From Paralvinella palmiformis (lineage: Eukaryota > Annelida > Polychaeta > Terebellida > Alvinellidae): a stretch of 64,000 nucleotides of DNA. Position numbers and translations under genes: made by a program. Positions 11,878-23,658 of this stretch are shown here, one piece after another. The notes beneath the pieces are model-generated. The model worked only from the letters and a program-made list of their open reading frames with translations, had not been told where the DNA came from and searched no databases. The stretch spans positions 529,001 to 593,000 of the forward strand of contig JAODUP010000359.1 of the NCBI GenBank assembly GCA_025642065.1, written 5' to 3'. How positions within the stretch are numbered: position 1 is the first letter of the stretch; each line of letters opens with the position of its first letter.

Positions 11878-12891
11878 AGAAGTGCTGCCACGGACGAATG
11901 CCGGCGGCGGGCATAATTTCACAACAGCATCCTAAGCGATAGTGTTGTTGTTGCTGCTGCTGTTGCTGTACAGACTGTCCGTCTCGCATGTCCCAACTGG
12001 GGACGGGACTCGCCCCAGAACGGGGAGTCACACCATCGGCAGTCTCACAGAGGCGCCACTGTACGATAATGGTAAGTGCCACAATATTGGAGAGAGATGA
12101 AAAACAACTCTCCGCCACACGGCCGTCCTAACCGGCTGAAATCCTGCTGAGTCAGACAGTATGGACGATCCGCGGAAACCTCTCTGTCTCTGTCTCTCCC
12201 TCTCTCTCATCCCCCCCCCCCTCTCTCTCAAAACACGGACCGGAGATAAATGATGAGGCGGCATGCCTATCGGCGTCTCACATTGTCCAATGGGCGCGTA
12301 CCGGTGTGCCCCACGTGTTATACAAACAGAGCAGGCCTCGGCGAACCCCGGGGGCAGGTTGAAGCAAAATACACCGAACGAACTCAATAATGCCAAGTCG
12401 GATTGCGGCATTAAGAGCGTGCCGAAATCACTTGGACGGTGGCCATTTTAATAACTGGATATTGGAAAATATCGATCAACGTTTCCAACAATTTCTTCCT
12501 GGTTTCTGTTTCGAGTGCGCCCGATCGCGTCTCGACGCGGCCAATGTAATTCCTTTTTTTGGGGATGTTCAAATTTTGAATACGATGGGTATTATTTACT
12601 AGTAATAAATAAGCGCCGAGATTGCCATCGTCCGGTAATTTCGGTGTCGGAAAAGTAGATTTCTCGGTCATATAAAAGTTACTGTAATCTCCTTAGCAAA
12701 GAGAGGGAACGATACTGGCAAGAATCGGACTATTCAGAACGCAGGCTCGATGGCGTACTAGTGAAGTACAACGCCTTGCGCGTATACGGATTCGCATACC
12801 GATACAAAGGGCAAAATGTACACGTGACACCCATACATAACGACATTCAAACAGTATCACATATAGACAAACACACACACACACACAGAGA

Positions 12892-12935
<44 letters not shown>

Positions 12936-13041
12936 CGTACGTATGACTTATTTAGCACACCGTGTAATCGGTCAGTTTTAACCGATTTCTTTTGTTACAT
13001 TCACCGGACACTCTTTTCAAGTTAGCATGTCATCTGTCTAA
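11878..13041. other. Unique sequence with short simple repeats
   Basis: (CTG/TTG)n lies at 11943-11969, (TC)n with a C-run at 12179-12230, and (AC)n passing into (AG)n at 12871-12934. The stretch from about 12380 to 12670 has balanced composition and no repeat signature. Nothing in it is recognisably coding. Confidence 0.5.
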
Positions 13042-13353
13042 AGGATCACCAGTGAACGTTACCCGTCCACCTGTCCACCGAGGATCATCAGTGAACGTTA
13101 CCCGTCCTCCTGTCCACCGAGGATCATCAGTGAACGTTACCCGTCCACCTGTCCACCGAGGATCATCAGTGAACGTTACCCGTCCTCCTGTCCACCGAGG
13201 ATCATCAGTGAACGTTACCCGTCCTCCTGTCCACCGAGGATCATCAGTGAACGTTACCCGTCCTCCTGTCCACCGAGGATCATCAGTGAACGTTACCCGT
13301 CCTCCTGTCCACCGAGGATCATCAGTGAACGTTACCCGTCCTCCTGTCCACCG
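13042..13353. repeat. 39-bp minisatellite, exactly 8 copies
   Basis: Units begin at 13042, 13081, 13120, 13159, 13198, 13237, 13276 and 13315, each 39 bp, for 312 bp with no indel. Each carries aggatcatcagtgaacg followed by a pyrimidine-rich half ending gtccaccg. The first unit reads atcacc for atcatc, and units 1 and 3 read gtccacctg for gtcctcctg. Because 39 is a multiple of three, both strands stay open: a 13-residue repeat (RGSSVNVTRPPVH) on plus inside a 141-codon frame, and DDPRWTGGRVTFT on minus. Neither frame has domain or signal support, so I call the DNA repeat only. Near identity of the units indicates recent expansion. Confidence 0.93.
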
Positions 13354-13508
13354 AGAACCATCGTTAGAGTCACTCTCATTACTGCTGAACAACGAAACAA
13401 ACGACTATCTTGTATGACAACCGATTGCGTTCGGAGTAAAACGAATTTGCAAAACGAGAATTATTACGTATAGCAGCGGCACCATCCGAAGACCAGAAAC
13501 ACCGCATA
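13354..13508. other. Unique spacer
   Basis: This short unique sequence lies between the minisatellite and a tRNA-like SINE head. Nothing is recognised. Confidence 0.4.
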
Positions 13509-13590
13509 CGCCTTCATGGCCTAACTGGTAGCGCGCTTGGCCACAGATCTATAGCGCCTGGGTTCAAACTCCGTCCGGACGATCGTGAAC
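13509..13590 (+). mobile_element. tRNA-derived SINE head fragment
   Basis: A box-A-like word (tggcctaactggtagcgcgc) and, 30 or so bases on, a box-B-like word (gggttcaaactcc) match the pol III internal promoter layout of the SINE-A heads elsewhere in the window. The best comparison is the head at 39236. The SINE-A body does not follow; the sequence runs into interrupted CA-rich DNA. It is either a 3'-deleted SINE-A copy or a related family with another body. Confidence 0.6.
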
Positions 13591-14250
13591 ACACACGGAT
13601 GCACGCACACCCACACGCATTTCCGCCGATTTAAGAATCGCATATAATTTACAAACAATCAGGTCAAAGTTATCGAATATAGTCACCAACCTGCTAGATG
13701 GTATGTATGTTTGGCCATAAGACCCATAACTGTATAAAAAAATGGTTACAAGTAAATGGCAAAACATACCTGTTTCATCACCTAGGTAACTGATAAATGT
13801 CAGCACACACCGATTATTACAGGCGTGATAAATATATCGAAAGCAACACAGGCATTGGCGTCTTAACATATCTTGGTCTCTCATTTAAATTTTAATATAT
13901 TCATACGAACGAAAAAAACAAAGATGAAACGATCAGTGTCAATTAAACAACTAAATATTCGGCTAACAGTGCTCGTATTTTGCCAACAGATAAATAATTA
14001 CATGCGTAAATACAAGAAGGTAAGAAGAAGAAAAAAACGCCGTCAAACCGACGACACCTTTATTATATCGACAAGTGACCCTCTTCCGCTGGTTGAAAAC
14101 GGGCCAAATCGGTGTCGGGCCAATTTTGTCTAATTTGGTCCCCTTCAACCAGCTGTAGGGGGCGCCACAATCTACCAGCACCGCTGCCGCCAACGGTAGC
14201 TAACGCGACCGGGCTTCGGCAACGAGACGATGACCGATTTACAACCACTT

Positions 14251-14281
<31 letters not shown>

Positions 14282-14840
14282 ACCACACACTATATCTTCC
14301 CTCCGCCAAACAAAAAGTGCGTAATCAAAGCGATATCGACGAACACTTGTAAACGAGTATAATTCTATTGTTGCCGGTTGTTTTAGCTATGAGGGTGGAT
14401 GAGTGTGTGTGTTTTTTCCCTCTTCTTTTGGTCATCGTCAGTCGGTCGGTGCTGAAATATGATAGCGCCATTAAATGTCCACTGAATTATTCATGGCCAT
14501 ACGGCAACGTTTGGCGGAATTATGTCATATAGCAACAGCCAACGGGGAACGGACTATTTTTTCCCTCCGAGGTGCACACATACAGGCAGCAGGCGTACAT
14601 CGAAACCGGAGTGTTCACACGCACGCGCGCGCGCAGGCACACACATACGCACAAACACACACACGCAGAGAGAGAGGGGCAGCGAGATAAATGGTTCATG
14701 ATTTTGTTATGGAGCTACTTATAGTAACCAATAATACATTATGAAAAAATCTAGTCTTGATTACACTCACACACACACACACACACACACACTTATGGTC
14801 AGCGAGTAGGAGGCCTACTCAACAATACGGATCGGATATT
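13591..14840. other. Unique sequence with CA repeats
   Basis: (AC)n lies at 14250-14284, a (CG)n/(CA)n/(AG)n compound at 14616-14676 and (AC)n at 14766-14793. The interval 13620-14240 is unique and AT-rich with no recognisable gene. Confidence 0.55.
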
Positions 14841-15050
14841 CGTCGGTAGGATTAGATGGTTGACGTTTTACGGCCAACCTTGTGCAAACGGCAGGCTAAA
14901 TGGGCCGAGCAACCTCCAAAGGTAATGAAGCGAAGCCAAAGATGAAACACCCTTCAGATATGCCGACGCCAAGATTCGAACTCGGGTGGTAGTGATCTGT
15001 GACCCAACGCGCTACCAGTAAGACCACGGCGTAGGCCCGTCGGTAGGATT
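14841..15050 (-). mobile_element. SINE-A, near full length, with 13-bp target-site duplication
   Basis: The element (about 14854-15037) is bounded by perfect direct repeats cgtcggtaggatt at 14841-14853 and 15038-15050. Read on minus it has the tRNA-like head with box A (ttactggtagcgcgt) and box B (gagttcgaatc), the SINE-A body, and a short 3' end without the long ATC tail seen elsewhere. The intact duplication marks target-primed insertion and defines both ends. The body carries many substitutions (for example ggccaacc for ggccactt), so this is not a very young copy despite the perfect duplication. Confidence 0.9.
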
Positions 15051-16324
15051 GGAAGGAGCAGGATTATAGTTAAACTATTATATCCCACAAAAAGCTATCT
15101 GACTCTAGATAGATTTATCTATAAACAACAAGAAGTTGTTGTTTGTTGTATACCACGTCGTGTCAAATTACTGACGGTTTCTAGCAGCTCGTGCCGTTAA
15201 ATTCCGCTTTTCTGTAGGATGAAATTTATGAATGTATACATTTTAAGTGCAAAATATTCTCCATCTGGTTCCTCCGGACTGATGAGTCGCCCAGACATAG
15301 TAAACATATTAAGGTTTATGGCCGGATATATTGACTTTTAGATGAAGATTTAAGTTTATGGATGTATAGGCTTATGAATGTATAGATTTTTGCGCCCCGA
15401 GCCAGAACTGCCATATTTATGCGCGCGCGCGCTCGCTCTCACGTACACACACACACACACACAAGCACACCTATTTTTTTCACATCCCAAGTAGCAGAGG
15501 GCGGGGCGGGGGCGGCGGTTGTTGATCTTTCGAGCACGAATACATGAGATAGCTACGCCCCTGTCGTACTACCTGGAGTAACCTTCACACTCCAAGTCTG
15601 CCGTCATTACTCGTCGGGGTCTCCCGATTAATGCGGCTCATCGTTTAATTCCAACAGCTAGACGTCACATCCGGTTACGATAGGGGGGGGGGAAGGATAG
15701 GGGGGCGGAGTGTGCTAAGCTTTCGAAAACGATATTATGAAGGGCGCACCTGCTTGGGTCTCACAGGAGAATACCGCGCCCGGTTTTCGGAGCACGAAAC
15801 ATTATTTGCTCAAAAGTGATTGTTTTACTCGCGTATGCGTGTCTGCGCGTGTGAGTGAGCACGCGCGCATGTATTTAATGGCAGGTAACTGAATATCGCA
15901 ATAAAACACTTCCATTTACTGATGCTTTGACGGGCAGTAATAAGCCGAGTTTTCCCTTCTGTGCATCGAAAGTTTGTTCGTCTTTTAGTGTTGTAAATAT
16001 CGGAACAATTACTAGCTTTTTGTTTGCAGGTTCGCTTTTTTTCACACGTTAAATAAATTAAAAAAATGGTCGAAAAGATCGAGCAAACATGGCGGGGGGG
16101 GGCTGGAAATTGAGCAAGGTCAAGGTCCTGCACCAATTATATGGCTGAGTAGGGCGTAGGGCACCAATTACGATTGTTATTGTGCATTTTACTGTGGAGC
16201 CGATCTTCATTATACTACTACAGTCAACGGATGCGCACGCATTGTTCAGGGATGTACTGATTTTACAACAACCAATTTAAGTAATGACATGCGCAAAAGA
16301 CAAGCTTATAATACATTTAACTTA
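15051..16324. other. Unique sequence with a few simple repeats
   Basis: Related tttatgaatgtata words recur between about 15220 and 15395, an eroded short repeat. (CG)n/(AC)n lies at 15421-15463 and a G-run at 15684-15692. No gene is recognised. Confidence 0.5.
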
Positions 16325-16331
16325 AATTTTA

Positions 16332-16372
<41 letters not shown>
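16325..16372. repeat. (TA)n microsatellite
   Basis: About 40 bp of pure TA dinucleotide, self-complementary and able to extrude a cruciform. Flanks are AT-rich. Confidence 0.95.
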
Positions 16373-16374
<2 letters not shown>

Positions 16375-16559
16375 AAAAGACCTAAACATTCAGCCGATAA
16401 TTTGGAATGCCTAAATACCTTAAGGTGATCCCTTAAAAAGCAACAACAACAAAAAACTCAACAATAACAACAATAACACATATCTTATCTAAAACTATAT
16501 TCTGTTATACCTGTAATACAATCAAGGCTACTCGGTCGGGACATGCTTCATAGAAATGG

Positions 16560-16765
16560 GGGGAAGTGTATGCCTTGTTTCGCCTCGTGGCTGGCCCGAG
16601 TTGGGACATATGACCCGAGAGGCTACTCTCTAATGAAACGATTATAATAAGTCCAGCGATTTTTTTATTGACGGATGAAACATTTCACAGACACGGGGAC
16701 AACACTGGCATGCGATCCCATGACGTGGGGGTGGCACCCAGTAATAATATAGCCAAGGTGTCGCT
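16560..16765 (-). mobile_element. Diverged tRNA-headed SINE (SINE-B type)
   Basis: The plus strand carries gatgaaacatttcacagac, then acactggcatgcgatccca. These align with gatgaaacatcgtacaaac and actggcatccgaccca at 50960-51006 and with tgaaacatacagatacag at 19321. Read on minus this gives a box-B-like word near the head, then a body ending in a gaaatgtttcatc word. The head box A is poorly preserved. The similarity is to other copies in this window, so it is a repeat family, but the boundaries are approximate. Confidence 0.5.
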
Positions 16766-17388
16766 TTCCGACTCTGTCAAGAAATATCTCGGTTAATGTT
16801 CGGGGCGTAATTTCGTTCAGTGAGAATGAGATAGTCTAAGCACTTTCATGCGCGACATTGTTTATTTCAGTGTATATCCATAGGCAGGTTGAGGTCTTGT
16901 ATCACTGAATGACGTTGTCATTCTGACATCTGTTCGGTTCCCGATGTATCATACGAGATGCCGCTGAGGAATGGAAAGACATTTCATGACGCATTACTGT
17001 CCACCACATTCGCAGGTGTGTGTGTGTGTGTGTGTGTGTGTGGAGTGTTATCAGCGTGCATATAAATATCAATGACATATGAACGTTTACATCATGCAGC
17101 CAATTCATCGGGGGGGGGGGGGGGTAGGGGGAGTAAATTCAAAACAGTATGATCTATAAGCGCTTTCCCCAATGACAGACCGACAACATGTGTGTGTATA
17201 TTCGTGTAAGAATTCGCAGCAAACATACGAAACATGGTATATGCCTACCTGTTTTTAGGCAAGCAACTGTCGAAGCAGCCAAGTGCGGAAGTGTACTTAA
17301 CGCACACATGCACAAAATATTCAGGGACAGCTAAAGGCACACCCAGACACGTACATACGTACGCACCTCCTCCTCTAGAGATATAGAG

Positions 17389-17421
<33 letters not shown>

Positions 17422-18835
17422 TATAGAGAGAGACCTGTCTGTCTGTTATTCTTATAAACATCACACCGCATAAACCACTCGAGAGAACATACATGAAAAG
17501 AGTAACCACTTACCACATGAAAAACCGGCAATGAAATATAACGCCACGTACAAAATTCAAATTACCAAACACGGAAGATGTGTGGCAAACGAAATGAAGC
17601 ACAACAACAACAGCAACAACAACAGCAACAGCAAACTCCAAACCAAATGAGGCGATGACGAAAATGAGAGATGGCAAATTGTGCGCGGAATTGCGCCAGA
17701 AGACGTCCACGTATGAAACCGGACACCATCGGCATCTACGGGAGGCAAACGAGCCATGAATGACGGCACGAGTCGTCGGGCCAAAAATAAACGGGCAGAC
17801 CAAACCAGAACCTGCGGGATGAGACCTTCCTACAAAGGCCACGGACGCAACAAATTACGCCGTAATCCGGCGACCCAACGAATCCAGAAGGGATGACTTA
17901 ATACGACAGACGGCCGCGAAACGGTCCTAGACGACGGCCGACGCTTTGTCCCGCTACCGCTGCCTCCGGGACCGAGTCGGGATGCCGGGACCGAACACGT
18001 TATTAGAGCGACAATGGAGAGAGCGAGGGGGAGAAAGAGAGAGAGAGAGATGCCATCGCAGCGCACGACGCCACCATCTGGCGAAGCAACGCGGCCGAGT
18101 GGAGGATGCCCGCTTGCCGGAAGGACGGGGACGGGGCGGCGGCCGGCAGCGAATGCCGTCTCTCGCCTCGGCTGCAATTAATGTCAACTCGGGAACGCCG
18201 CTAATTTCGACTCGGAAGATTGCGGCCACTAATTAAACCGTACACACGATTACGGCGTTTTGTTGCGCGGGAGACGACTACGACGACGGCGGGCATCGGA
18301 AGGGCCGAGATGACGAGAAGGGTTCAAAATCGCCGACGACGACGAGGCCCAATTAAGTTCGGAGGATCCGTCGCGGCTCGAACGGCATACGAGCAGTCCG
18401 GACTTCCCGAAGGCCGGACATAATTGGCCTGATTAGTGAATGGCAGCATTAAAGTCATAACGATCGCCCATAATCGGGTCGGAAGGAAGAGGAAAAGTGT
18501 ACAAACAAGAACAGCAGTAGCAACAACAACGCAAAAATGAAGAAAAAAAATATGGCGGCGACACCGGAAATGGCGCCTTCGGATGCGTTGGTTTATCCGG
18601 GGCTCCATGCATAAAATATTAAGCCGTTAAGGAAGGGTGAGACGGGGTATTAAAAATGGGAGTTAATAACGACTGGATGATCGTCTGTGTCGCGACGTGA
18701 CGGATGGGAAAAGGTGCTCCTCGCCTGGAAATGCATTATCTCGAACCCAGAAAACAGTAGGCAAGGTTCGCTGCACTGATGTGCCAGACTCGGAAAACAT
18801 CGCCGCTGGAGCTACGACAAAAACTTCTCTCTCTC
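16766..18835. other. Unique sequence, CpG-rich from 17640 to 18460
   Basis: (TG)n lies at 17016-17042, a run of about 14 G at 17110-17124 and (AC)n/(AG)n at 17390-17431. The block 17640-18460 is rich in CpG and in homeodomain-type AATTA words (for example at 18170-18180, 18229-18237 and 18350-18357). Overlapping open frames across it lack any domain. It might be a conserved regulatory block, but that is only inference. Confidence 0.45.
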
Positions 18836-19081
18836 CTTCCGTGTGTGTGTGTGTGTATGTCGCCTGTGTGTGTGTGTGTGTGTTGCTGGAAGTGTGCTGG
18901 ATGAGGCGGCAAATAAAGTACCGTGATAAGAGGCTAGGAGACATCACAACAGAGCTATCCACAGTCACCAGCACAGCGATGCCAACGAGGAAGAAACATC
19001 CCCTCTCTCCGGCTCTGTTTCTTTGTGCCTTAATCAGCGTGTTATCATTTTTTAGAGAGAGAGGGAGAGAGAGACACACAC

Positions 19082-19122
<41 letters not shown>

Positions 19123-19140
19123 GAGACAGACAGACAGAGC
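18836..19140. repeat. (TG)n, (GA)n and (ACAG)n repeats
   Basis: Interrupted (TG)n lies at 18840-18883. A compound (GA)n(CA)n(GACA)n lies at 19051-19138, one of three CAGA/GACA tetranucleotide loci in the window (also 41167-41240 and 46590-46696). Confidence 0.92.
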
Positions 19141-19308
19141 AAGGATTGATAACACCAAATGGTTTTCCTTACTAAGCTCTACCTTTATTACCAATTAGCA
19201 TTTCTGTCTGAAATTTAAATTCCATCATGTGGCTACAGTGAGTGCGTGACTGAATGTTTTGCTTGGGCTACCCCCTAGAGAAAAGGGGTATTCAAAAGAA
19301 AGTCCCTT

Positions 19309-19405
19309 TCTAATGGGTGAAACATACAGATACAGGGAACATTACGACTCGAACCCACTACTTCGGCATCTGCAGCGCAGTTTGAGGCTAACTTGCGCCA
19401 TGGGA
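19309..19405 (-). mobile_element. SINE-B fragment
   Basis: Read on minus there is a tRNA-like head (gcgcaagttagcctc, then gtgggttcgagtc) followed by tccctgtatctgtatg and a tttcaccc word, matching the body of other SINE-B copies. Head and first body segment only. A similar fragment, also on minus, follows at 19485. Confidence 0.6.
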
Positions 19406-19484
19406 TAATGTCGGCTTTTTTTTAAAGACAGCAATAATTGTTGTAGAACTCAGTTAATTAACTTCGGCCCTGATCACACCGGGG

Positions 19485-19610
19485 ACATATGGCGGAGAAG
19501 CCAATCCCTAAGGTAACAAATCTCCCGCAAATACAGGGATGAATCTGATTCGAACCCACAATCTGGAGGTTTGTAGCACGGTACTCTAGTCATTCGGCTA
19601 TTTGAGTTCC
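19485..19610 (-). mobile_element. SINE-B fragment
   Basis: Read on minus: agccgaatgactagagtac (box A region), then tgggttcgaatcag (box B), then catccctgtatttgcggg. The head resembles the neighbour at 19309, but the body soon diverges. Two head-bearing copies in the same orientation within 300 bp could be independent insertions or an old tandem duplication. Confidence 0.6.
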
Positions 19611-20083
19611 CTTAAAAGGCAGCCTGATGTGGTCCGAAGGGGGTCTCTAACTCTAACTATTTATATTATATTATTTTTGTGTGTGTGTGTGTATGTGTGT
19701 GTGTGTGTGGTGGCAACGTGTGTGTGGGATTGTTTATGCTAAAACAGGTGGGCTGAGTGATTATAAAATCGAAATTACAAAATCTAGCTGATTCATCAGT
19801 GAAATGAACAAACAATAGACACCTTTTATAGTGTACCAGGAACCCTCCCCTTTCATGGAATAAGTTGCAAAATTTTAAAGAAGTATTAGAGGTTATCATT
19901 GCTATTATGAGAAGAAGACCCTAGGCCACACTATTTATCCCATTAGGTGTTGTCACTGGGTCACGGGTCACCGTCGAGCAACGATTTCAATATTGGATGG
20001 CCGGACGTGTGACAGCTAATTGTGTGACAGTTGCTAACATTCTCAGACTCCTTCTCACTCGGCCAATCTACCACCCACTCACC
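19611..20083. other. Unique sequence with (TG)n
   Basis: Interrupted (TG)n lies at about 19676-19708. Otherwise no repeat family, gene or RNA is visible. Confidence 0.55.
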
Positions 20084-20290
20084 CTCTCGGGGGTACTCCA
20101 GCCACAAGACCAGCGCCCAGCAGCCCTGCCGGGCTACACCCCCCCCCTCTCGGGTGTACTCCAGCAATCCAACGCGACCACCGGCCATGACCCCCTCCCT
20201 GTACGCCTCAACCCAGCCCCCCCTCGCATCCCGGCTAGCCTCCTTCTGTCTCTCGGGTGTATTCCGGCCACCAAGCGACCACCCAGCCCC
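20084..20290. repeat. Pyrimidine-rich interspersed repeat, three copies
   Basis: The word ctctcgggtgtactccagc (with small changes) recurs near 20086, 20148 and 20252, each followed by a run rich in CCAGCC and CGACC. Spacing is irregular, so this is an eroded minisatellite or a local duplication rather than a clean tandem array. Two plus-strand open frames cross it with Pro/Ser-rich products, which I reject as genes. Confidence 0.55.
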
Positions 20291-20625
20291 GATGTCATGT
20301 CACTCACGCCGTACTGCGCCGCTCAGGTGACAAACCGGAGACCAAGGTGTGAGTGACAGATGGAAGGAAGAAGAGATGTAAATAAACCTGGATAGGACTA
20401 GGTCGAGTGCTGGGGGGGGGTCGTGGGAGGTGGGGGGGGGGGCAGTTTGGGGGGTGATGGTGGCGTCTGGTTACCATGACATCAAACGGAAGCTATCCGC
20501 ATACAAATAAATAAGGGCCACACGACCACGACTACTACTAGTAGTAGCGGGAGCCTTAAATCCCCGAAGAAACGAACAATCCTAAGTGGACACTTAATGG
20601 CTTCTACGCCATATGCTCCCCGCAA
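20291..20625. other. Unique sequence with G-runs
   Basis: Runs of 8-10 G lie at 20411-20419 and 20433-20442. No gene is recognised. Confidence 0.5.
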
Positions 20626-20765
20626 AACTTCGGTTCAGCGGTAGAGTGTGCCGGCGTAGAAAGCCCGGGTTTTCCAGTTCGAATCTCACTGATTAGGCTA
20701 ACGATCTTTCTCGGATTACTGGGCACCATGCAAAAACGAGAAATAACCGGCAATATAGCACAAGA
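20626..20765 (+). mobile_element. tRNA-derived SINE (third head type)
   Basis: Box A-like ggttcagcggtagagtg and box B-like cagttcgaatctcac lie about 40 nt apart, as in a tRNA. A GC-rich anticodon-arm segment (cggcgtagaaagcccgg) sits between them. The following sequence, about 90 nt, does not match the SINE-A body and ends near a (TG)n. The head resembles the one at 34925 more than SINE-A. No second full copy confirms the family. Confidence 0.5.
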
Positions 20766-20772
20766 AAGGGTT

Positions 20773-20805
<33 letters not shown>

Positions 20806-21312
20806 GCGTGGTTCTTTCTTTGGGCATCTGCCAGCTGTATGCAGTGCAGTACAGTAGCCTAGGATTATGTATACTGCAGGGTGATCGGTGGGGTGGAAGG
20901 TAGGGTTTTAGACGAGCACAGTACATGGATCCTAGCCCGGAACCGATCGTTGAAGAGAAGACTGGATTCGGAAACTTCGCAAGATCCAGATCGTTCCGAC
21001 CCTTTAACAGGCCCGGCCTGCCCAAAACAGCCGAGATCCATCCGAAGTGTACTTCCCGGGCAGCTGATAATCGTGCCACAGAGTACAGGCCGCCGATGAA
21101 CCAATGCGCTCGACCCCGACTACGGAATCAATTGTTAATTCTGTCCAGCCAATACCAGTATCCATACACGAGCCACCGTGATCCCGGTACAGATACGGAT
21201 ATTGCCATGTCACCGTTACTCTACGAGACTGGGACGACTGGTTTGTGATGATATATGGGTTATGATGGTAGGATCGTTCTCGGTGTGTAAATATCGGAAT
21301 GTACCATTGAAC
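20766..21312. other. (TG)n then unique sequence
   Basis: (TG)n lies at 20771-20806. The interval 20870-21290 is complex and non-repetitive, with overlapping open frames on both strands and no domain. Confidence 0.5.
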
Positions 21313-21342
21313 GTCTCTCTCCCTCTCTCTCTCTCTCTCTCC

Positions 21343-21381
<39 letters not shown>

Positions 21382-21412
21382 AGAGATAGAGATAGAGAGA
21401 GAGAGAGAGAGC
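21313..21412. repeat. Three-part (CT)n(CA)n(GA)n microsatellite
   Basis: Polypyrimidine (CT)n passes through (CA)n into polypurine (GATA/GA)n. The CT and GA arms are complementary, so the block is an imperfect inverted repeat about a CA centre. Confidence 0.92.
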
Positions 21413-21520
21413 AATCAGAATATATAAAAAGATAAGACATCAAGGATTATGAGAAGGAAGAATCAAAAAAACAAGTATAGTGAATAAATAGGGAAAACAA
21501 TAAAACATGATAACCAATAC
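21413..21520. other. A-rich leader to the satellite
   Basis: Sequence rich in A, with ataa and aaca words grading into the 40-bp satellite. Confidence 0.5.
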
Positions 21521-23417
21521 ATACAATAACACAGGACGCACAACATAGGACTACTACATAATACCATAACACAGGACGCACAATATAGGACTACTACATA
21601 ATACAATAACACAGGACGAACAACATATGACTACTACATAATACCATAACACAGGACGCACAATATAGGACTACTACATAATACAATAACACAGGACGCA
21701 CAGCATAGGACTACTACATAATACCATAACACAGGACGCACAATATAGGACTACTACATAATACAATAACACAGGACGCACAACATAGGACTACTACATA
21801 ATACCATAACACAGGACGCACAATATAGGACTACTACATAATACAATAACACAGGACGAACAACATATGACTACTACATAATACCATAACACAGGACGCA
21901 CAATATAGGACTACTACATAATACCATAACACAGGACGCACAACATAGGACTACTACATAATACCATAACACAGGACGCACAACATAGGACTACTACATA
22001 ATACAATAACACAGGACGCACAACATAGGACTACTACATAATACCATAACACAGGACGCACAACATAGGACTACTACATAATACCATAACACAGGACGCA
22101 CAACATAGGACTACTACATAATACCATAACACAGGACGCACAACATAGGACTACTACATAATACCATAACACAGGACGCACAACATAGGACTACTACATA
22201 ATACCATAACACAGGACGCACAACATAGGACTACTACATAATACCATAACACAGGACGCACAACATAGGACTACTACATAATACCATAACACAGGACGCA
22301 CAACATAGGACTACTACATAATACCATAACACAGGACGCACAACATAGGACTACTACATAATACCATAACACAGGACGCACAACATAGGACTACTACATA
22401 ATACCATAACACAGGACGCATAACATAGGACTACTACATAATACCATAACACAGGACGCACAACATAAGACTACTACATAATACAATAACACAGGACGCA
22501 CAACATAGGACTACTAACTAATACCACAACACAGGACTACTACATAATACAATAACACAGGACGAACAACATAGGACTACTACCTAATACCACAACACAG
22601 GACTACTACATAATACAATAACACAGGACGCACAACATAGGACTACTACCTAATACCACAACACAGGACTACTACATAATACAATAACACAGGACGAACA
22701 ACATAGGACTACTACCTAATACCACAACACAGGACTACTACATAATACAATAACACAGGACGAACAACATAGGACTACTACCTAATACCACAACACAGGA
22801 CTACTACATAATACAATAACACAGGACGAACAACATAGGACTACTACCTAATACCACAACACAGGACTACTACATAATACAATAACACAGGACGAACAAC
22901 ATAGGACTACTACCTAATACCACAACACAGGACTACTACATAATACAATAACACAGGACGAACAACATAGGACTACTACCTAATACCACAACACAGGACT
23001 ACTACATAATACAATAACACAGGACGGACAACATAGGACTACTACATAATACCATAACACAGGACGCACAACATAGGACTACTACATAATACAATAACAC
23101 AGGACGCACAACATAGGACTACTAACTAATACCACAACACAGGACTACTACATAATACAATAACACAGGACGAACAACATAGGACTACTACATAATACCA
23201 TAACACAGGACGCACAACATAGGACTACTACATAATACAATAACACAGGAGGCACAACATATGACTACTACCTAATACCACAACACAGGACGCACAACAT
23301 AGGACTACTACCTAATACCACAACACAAGACGAACAACATAGGACTACTACAGAATACCATAACACAGGACGCACAATATAGGATTACTACAGAATATCA
23401 TAACACAAGACGAACAA
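21521..23417. repeat. 40-bp satellite array with 240-bp and 66-bp higher-order units
   Basis: The monomer is 40 bp: caacataggactactacata followed by ataccataacacaggacgca. From 21521 to about 21920 variants alternate (caatat/caacat, ataccat/atacaat), and 21521-21680 equals 21761-21920, a 240-bp higher-order unit of six monomers. From about 21920 to 22494 monomers are almost identical. From 22495 to 23022 there are eight 66-bp units, marked by gacg(c/a)acaac at 22495, 22561, 22627, 22693, 22759, 22825, 22891 and 22957. Each 66-mer is one full monomer plus a 26-bp shortened one. From 23023 the array is mixed and it decays by 23417. Stops occur in all frames, so there is no coding role. Confidence 0.96.
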
Positions 23418-23520
23418 AGGGACACAGTCATGTCAGCTATGGAATAATAAACAGTTGTTTGTTTAATTAGACCCTGTGATGGTTATTAATGATCTATCAA
23501 ATATACGACGCTCATATATA
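23418..23520. other. Unique flank of the satellite
   Basis: Short unique sequence right of the array. Nothing is recognised. Confidence 0.4.
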
Positions 23521-23601
23521 CATTTACCCTCCAGTCATCCATTCATCGATCTACCTAGAAATCCATCTATCCAACAAGTCATCCATTCATTCATCCATCC
23601 A

Positions 23602-23658
<57 letters not shown>

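Noticed and set aside
12992..13417. 141-codon frame with eight RGSSVNVTRPPVH repeats
   Set aside because: Open only because the 39-bp unit is a multiple of three; the opposite strand is equally open. No signal peptide, domain or splice context.
21521..23417. CRISPR-like look of regular repeats
   Set aside because: Units are contiguous with no unique spacers, and the context is eukaryotic. It is a satellite.
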